This document shows, in pieces, positions 60,946 to 64,000 of a stretch of DNA of 64,000 nucleotides (positions are counted from its first letter, which is position 1; each line of letters begins with the position of its first letter). This DNA is from Vreelandella aquamarina (GTDB lineage: Bacteria; Pseudomonadota; Gammaproteobacteria; Pseudomonadales; Halomonadaceae): contig NZ_JABYQT010000007.1 in NCBI RefSeq assembly GCF_020075495.1, positions 124,001 to 188,000 of the forward strand. The letters are read 5' to 3'. The notes under the pieces were generated by a model, which made no database searches, had not been told where the DNA came from, and was given only the letters and a program-made list of their open reading frames with translations. A program made the translations under genes and the position numbers.

Positions 60946-62742
60946 TCAATCTTGTAAAGTATCACTTAGCTCTCTTAAAATCTCATCAACTTTTTCAACA
61001 TTGCTAAAAAATCTTGCAGGATAGGCATTAGGGTATTTTTTTTCTATATATTCATCTATATTATTAGCGATTATCAAAAGATTTTTTTGCAAATCTAGGT
61101 CATTAGGAGCTGTAAGCTCTGACAATTTGTTAATTTTACTTACCTTATTTAAAAGTAGCGCAGTAATAACCCTATTAGCATGTGTAATGATCAAATGCCG
61201 CTTACGGTGAGTATTTCTATCCGTCTGGTCCAAAAGTTTAGCTATTAATCCCTCAATAGTACGGAAATGAGAAACTGCATTGACAACTTTTATTCCAGAA
61301 ACATTTGGATTAAAGACAGTTCTATATAATGTGCCATCTAGATTCTCAAAGAATCGACCTCTCTGCGCTTTCAATGTTGCAACAATGGAAGCCTTCATAG
61401 TTAAACAAGCAAGAGCATCAAGCGACTCATCAAGATCGATTATATTTTGATCACTTTCACCTTTTTGGCCAGCAGTCCTAAGTAGCTGATATTGATAATT
61501 CTCTACTGCAAGCTCTTTAGCGATTCTTAACTGTTCTGAATGTTGAGAAGCGAAGTCTCTTCCTAAAACTCTGTTTTGATGATTGTTTGCTTTCGTTATA
61601 GCTGTAGCTACTTCAGCATTCTCCATGTCTGCAACTTTTATAAAGCGCACCGGAATTTTAATTTGCGATAAGGTATCACTATTTTCATCAGATATATTTT
61701 TGAAGACCTGACCGATAGTGCTGACGGTTTGGGCGCCATTAATTACACTAGAGTTATAAAATTTAAATGTTCCTCTTTTGGTGCCTCGATTTGCATTACG
61801 CCGATGAGGTGCAATGTCTGAAACTAATAATGTTATACCATTATTGTAGTACCAAAACATTTCGGGCGCAGTCATAGCCGTGTTTTTTATAGATTCATTA
61901 ACATCCGTGCTTCCTAATAAATTTCGAATATTTTTTGCGAATAGCCGGGGACCATGCGCCATCCACCACTCAAGAACTTGATCTCCGCTAATTTGCCCAT
62001 AAAAAGCAAGGTATGGCTCATTTTTATGGCCATAATGTTCAAGTTCGACATCATCTAAGTCAATATTTATATGGCTCCCTGCACGAAGCCACTCAGTTAA
62101 GTCTTCAGCTGAAACAAGATGAACTTGGAATGGCAATTCATCCTGAGGAGTAGTTTCTGGAATAAGCGTTGCTGCATTCAACTCATCTTGCCACTTTTGC
62201 ATATCACCAAGTATCTTTTCAGCAGCACCGCGCTTTCCAGTATGTGCCATAACAAAAAGAAACTTATAATCTTGAGAACCAAGACCAACTTCAATATCGT
62301 TAGCCATATTTTGCAAAATTTCATCGAAATTATCGTACTCTTCTAGCTGAAGCTTTTCGCAAGCGTCTTTAAAATTAAGAAAATCATCTTTATTCCAGGT
62401 GCCATTTCCTGATTGATTAAATTTAGACTGAACTATAACAACCAATTTCTCACTATGGTTTACACATATAGCATCAATACCACCATCATCAGAGCTATCA
62501 CATACGCTTTTACCGGCTGTAATATCATCTACACCAGCTAAGTTGTATATTGAAAATGCAGCTATAGCTCTACTAGCCATTTTTACGTCATAATCTTGCT
62601 GATCAGGCTTACATTCACGCCTATGTATAAAATCCTGATAACGCTCTCTTAGAGACTTCCCTAATCTTTGCGCTACAATTTTAGATGTTGCCAAAGCCGG
62701 GGCAGCGTTATCTTCGATCTTCAATTCTTTAACAAAAGCCAT
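60946..62742 (-). CDS. AIPR-family protein (abortive phage infection)
   Basis: A 598-residue protein. The central and C-terminal part carries the AIPR pattern: ARLFAKNIR-like (GPRLFAKNIRNLLG, about 266-280), then MFWYYNNGITLLV and SSVINGAQTVSTIG. Near the N-terminus DSSDDGGIDAI (about 83-92) and VVIVQSKFN (about 101-109) resemble a PD-(D/E)xK nuclease core (Asp and Gln-Ser-Lys), which suggests a DNA- or RNA-cutting effector; that is inference. AIPR proteins occur in abortive-infection and restriction-linked defence loci. The gene is AT-rich compared with its flanks, a sign of transfer. GGA lies about 10 bases before the ATG. Confidence 0.85.
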   Translation of the reverse strand: MAFVKELKIEDNAAPALATSKIVAQRLGKSLRERYQDFIHRRECKPDQQDYDVKMASRAIAAFSIYNLAGVDDITAGKSVCDSSDDGGIDAICVNHSEKLVVIVQSKFNQSGNGTWNKDDFLNFKDACEKLQLEEYDNFDEILQNMANDIEVGLGSQDYKFLFVMAHTGKRGAAEKILGDMQKWQDELNAATLIPETTPQDELPFQVHLVSAEDLTEWLRAGSHINIDLDDVELEHYGHKNEPYLAFYGQISGDQVLEWWMAHGPRLFAKNIRNLLGSTDVNESIKNTAMTAPEMFWYYNNGITLLVSDIAPHRRNANRGTKRGTFKFYNSSVINGAQTVSTIGQVFKNISDENSDTLSQIKIPVRFIKVADMENAEVATAITKANNHQNRVLGRDFASQHSEQLRIAKELAVENYQYQLLRTAGQKGESDQNIIDLDESLDALACLTMKASIVATLKAQRGRFFENLDGTLYRTVFNPNVSGIKVVNAVSHFRTIEGLIAKLLDQTDRNTHRKRHLIITHANRVITALLLNKVSKINKLSELTAPNDLDLQKNLLIIANNIDEYIEKKYPNAYPARFFSNVEKVDEILRELSDTLQD

Positions 62743-63056
62743 GTTATATTCCAGTCCAATTATACATTTTTAAAATAATATTAATGCGTTTAGAAGTAGT
62801 TAAATGACTGCTTAGCTGCTGACCAAATTTTAGCATGATCAACGTAGTTTATTGAGATAGCCTTGAGCTCCACCATTTGATATTCTTATTAACTGGAGAC
62901 TTAAGAGCTTGTATCGATACCGGTCTTAAAAGCTCATGACCTCTACCAAGTTCAGCAACTGCGTCAATAGCTGCATCCTGTGCGGCGGTTCCTACTGGCA
63001 TTGTGATAATTCCTATATTACTAAAATTAATTTTAATTCTTTTACTGCAGAAGGTA
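62743..63056. other. AT-rich intergenic region, no gene seen
   Basis: About 314 bases of AT-rich DNA. A 67-codon frame on the plus strand that crosses into the small membrane protein gene (62936-63139) is rejected because it is opposite a better-supported gene and has no ribosome-binding site. The promoter of the AIPR gene should be here. Confidence 0.5.
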
Positions 63057-63320
63057 TCAACTTTTTTCTGGACGAACCATTAAATCCGCTAATTTCTCAA
63101 GGAAATAGGAGTTTCCGCGAGCGTATGCAATATTCATAATTACAGTGAACATCTTAAGGAGCTTAATCTGAGACTTTACATCTTCACTTTGAGCAAGGCG
63201 AGTTTCTGTCTTGATCTTGAATTGATATTCTTGTAGAGAGAGCCAGATACCGATCACAACCGATGTAATACCAGCCATAGAAGCTAGCGGCACCAGCCCT
63301 GTAGAAATGAAATCAAACAT
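63057..63320 (-). CDS. Small membrane protein of the AIPR island
   Basis: An 87-residue protein beginning MFDFISTGLVPLASMAGITS with one membrane helix (about 7-25) and a charged helical tail (EYQFKIKTETRLAQSEDVKSQIKLL). The ATG at 63320 has CAGGAG 7 bases upstream, which is the best site in this region and supports a real gene. I do not recognise the family. It points in the same direction as the AIPR gene and lies just upstream of it, so it may be part of the same defence-type module. It may also be the first part of a gene broken by mutation. Confidence 0.65.
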   Translation of the reverse strand: MFDFISTGLVPLASMAGITSVVIGIWLSLQEYQFKIKTETRLAQSEDVKSQIKLLKMFTVIMNIAYARGNSYFLEKLADLMVRPEKS

Positions 63321-63640
63321 TATACGACTCCTGAACGACACAATAGCGACTATGCATCTCACTACTTAACACTCTCAAATGAGCTGACTCGATCATTCAT
63401 AGTATTATTAAGCCTGTTAGAGTCGTTATAACCATCTATTTGTAAGACGTAAAGTGAAAATATGGTAATAATAAGAACGATGTACTGATGACTCAAAGGC
63501 TAATTAAAATTTACCTTATTTAATAAACTATACTATATTAATTAATTTTTTTCAGGTCACGTAGAAATTTTATAGAACTGACCAGCTATAGATCGAAGGA
63601 AATCAAATCTAGGTGAAAAAGTCATTAACTATAAGCGGCT
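63321..63640. other. AT-rich region right of the AIPR module
   Basis: Very AT-rich sequence with no coding frame above background. The composition changes abruptly to GC-rich near 63640, which I take as the right edge of the transferred segment. No repeat matching the left edge could be identified by eye. Confidence 0.55.
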
Positions 63641-63781
63641 ATCTCAGCAATGACAACGGCTACATCGGGGCAACTAACGCTGCCCTTCGCGCGGGGCCGC
63701 CCATGCGGGTGCCTCAATGGCTCGTACCTCGCCAAATCGTTACGCCGCGCTACGGGGTTGCTGGATGATGTGGCGAAATCG

Positions 63782-63808
63782 TCGCGCGCTGAAGCGTGCT
63801 CCTACGAG
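63782..63808 (-). repeat. REP-like palindrome
   Basis: The minus strand reads GTAGGAGCACGCTTCAGCGCGCGA, with a GCACGCTT/AGCGCGC imperfect stem around a 2-base loop. The GTAGGAGC start is typical of interspersed REP elements in Pseudomonas-like genomes. Only one copy was seen in the window, so the assignment is tentative. Confidence 0.35.
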
Positions 63809-63841
63809 GGCGGCGGTGGCTGGTTTTGGAAAAGCGGGGCT

Positions 63842-63860
63842 GCAGGCCGTGAAGGCCTGC
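63842..63860. repeat. Hairpin downstream of the right-edge gene
   Basis: Perfect arms GCAGGCC (63842-63848) and GGCCTGC (63854-63860) with a 5-base loop lie 21 bases beyond the stop of the minus-strand frame that enters from the right. No T-run follows, so it is at best a weak terminator. Confidence 0.45.
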
Positions 63861-63880
63861 TGGGTATTACTGGGTCTGGC

Positions 63881-64000
63881 TTACGCTTTGAGGACGTACT
63901 TGAGTGTTTCGACTACCTGCTCAGTGGTAGTACACCAAGCCTGCGCACCGGCATCCACTTCTTTTAAGGGGTGAACGATATCCTCAGCGTGCAACGTGAT
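63881..64000 (-). CDS. 3' end of a gene running off the right edge
   Basis: A frame open from the window end to a TAA at 63881 encodes about 39 residues, ending EQVVETLKYVLKA. The composition is GC-rich like the chromosome and the sequence looks like a normal helical C-terminus. The segment before it (HAEDIVHPLKEVDAG) has no recognised motif. Competing plus-strand frames at 63650-63974 look less protein-like. Identity cannot be given from this fragment. Confidence 0.45.
   Translation of the reverse strand: MTLHAEDIVHPLKEVDAGAQAWCTTTEQVVETLKYVLKA

Noticed and set aside
62936-63139. 67-codon plus-strand frame in the AT-rich segment
   Set aside because: No ribosome-binding site, and it overlaps the better-supported minus-strand small membrane protein gene.
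63650-63974. Two overlapping plus-strand frames near the right edge
   Set aside because: They are rich in Gly, Ser, Arg and Cys without a pattern, they cover a REP-like palindrome, and they oppose a frame that enters from the right with normal protein character.
1-64000. CRISPR array, tRNA, rRNA, IS element or integrase
   Set aside because: I looked for regular direct repeats, cloverleaf and transposase motifs and saw none; a tRNA or small element could still have been missed by eye.

Overview
The window reads as chromosomal DNA of a high-GC gammaproteobacterium, most like Halomonas or a close relative. The basis is gene content and order: proA-nadD-rsfS-rlmH-PBP2-rodA-mltB-rlpA-dacA-DUF493-lipB, an mpl-ubiX pair, a DedA-PAP2 fusion, and many LysE/AzlC/AraC-type accessory genes. 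This is inferred from protein features, not from a database match. No rRNA, tRNA, CRISPR array, IS element or integrase was recognised.

Region 1 (1-11.2 kb) is the cell-wall and housekeeping cluster. The 3' part of lipA ends at a strong bidirectional terminator facing a long minus-strand operon that encodes proline synthesis (proA), NAD synthesis (nadD), ribosome silencing and 23S rRNA methylation (rsfS, rlmH), the elongasome pair PBP2/RodA, the lytic transglycosylases MltB and RlpA, a DD-carboxypeptidase, DUF493 and lipB. Region 2 (11.4-17.9 kb) has two tandem membrane proteins with degenerate GGDEF-like domains, a DedA-PAP2 fusion, the minus-strand mpl-ubiX-lysE operon and a glutaredoxin-like protein.

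Region 3 (18.2-26.3 kb) is a complete peptide-uptake unit: binding protein, a perfect 14-bp hairpin, two permeases, two ATPases, a LysR regulator and a Xaa-Pro dipeptidase. Region 4 (26.3-34.7 kb) carries a TatD-type hydrolase, OmpW, a candidate Fur-controlled small RNA locus, a MoxR/VWA pair, a RidA-like protein, cobyric acid synthase and a cytochrome P450. Region 5 (34.9-49.5 kb) has a lipoprotein autotransporter subtilase, glutaminase, a macrodomain protein, an Ada-like AraC/MGMT fusion and many small enzymes, including FosA and a deleted SDR pseudogene.

Region 6 (49.5-59.3 kb) has azlCD with a same-strand AraC gene upstream, a BON-MscS channel, a Gdx/SugE exporter preceded by two ACGR-loop hairpins that match a guanidine-II riboswitch, a CatB-like acetyltransferase, an RhlE-type helicase and an AraC-LysE pair. 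Region 7 (59.3-64 kb) begins with a Rho paralogue lacking the N-terminal RNA-binding domain. It is followed by an AT-rich accessory segment with an AIPR-family (abortive phage infection) protein and a small membrane protein. GC content rises again near 63.64 kb, where a gene running off the right edge ends.

The best candidates for something new are the AT-rich AIPR segment next to the truncated Rho, the Fur-box/terminator locus at 28.0-28.1 kb, and the P450 with an altered I-helix motif. The guanidine-II riboswitch is a known class but is decisive for naming the exporter.
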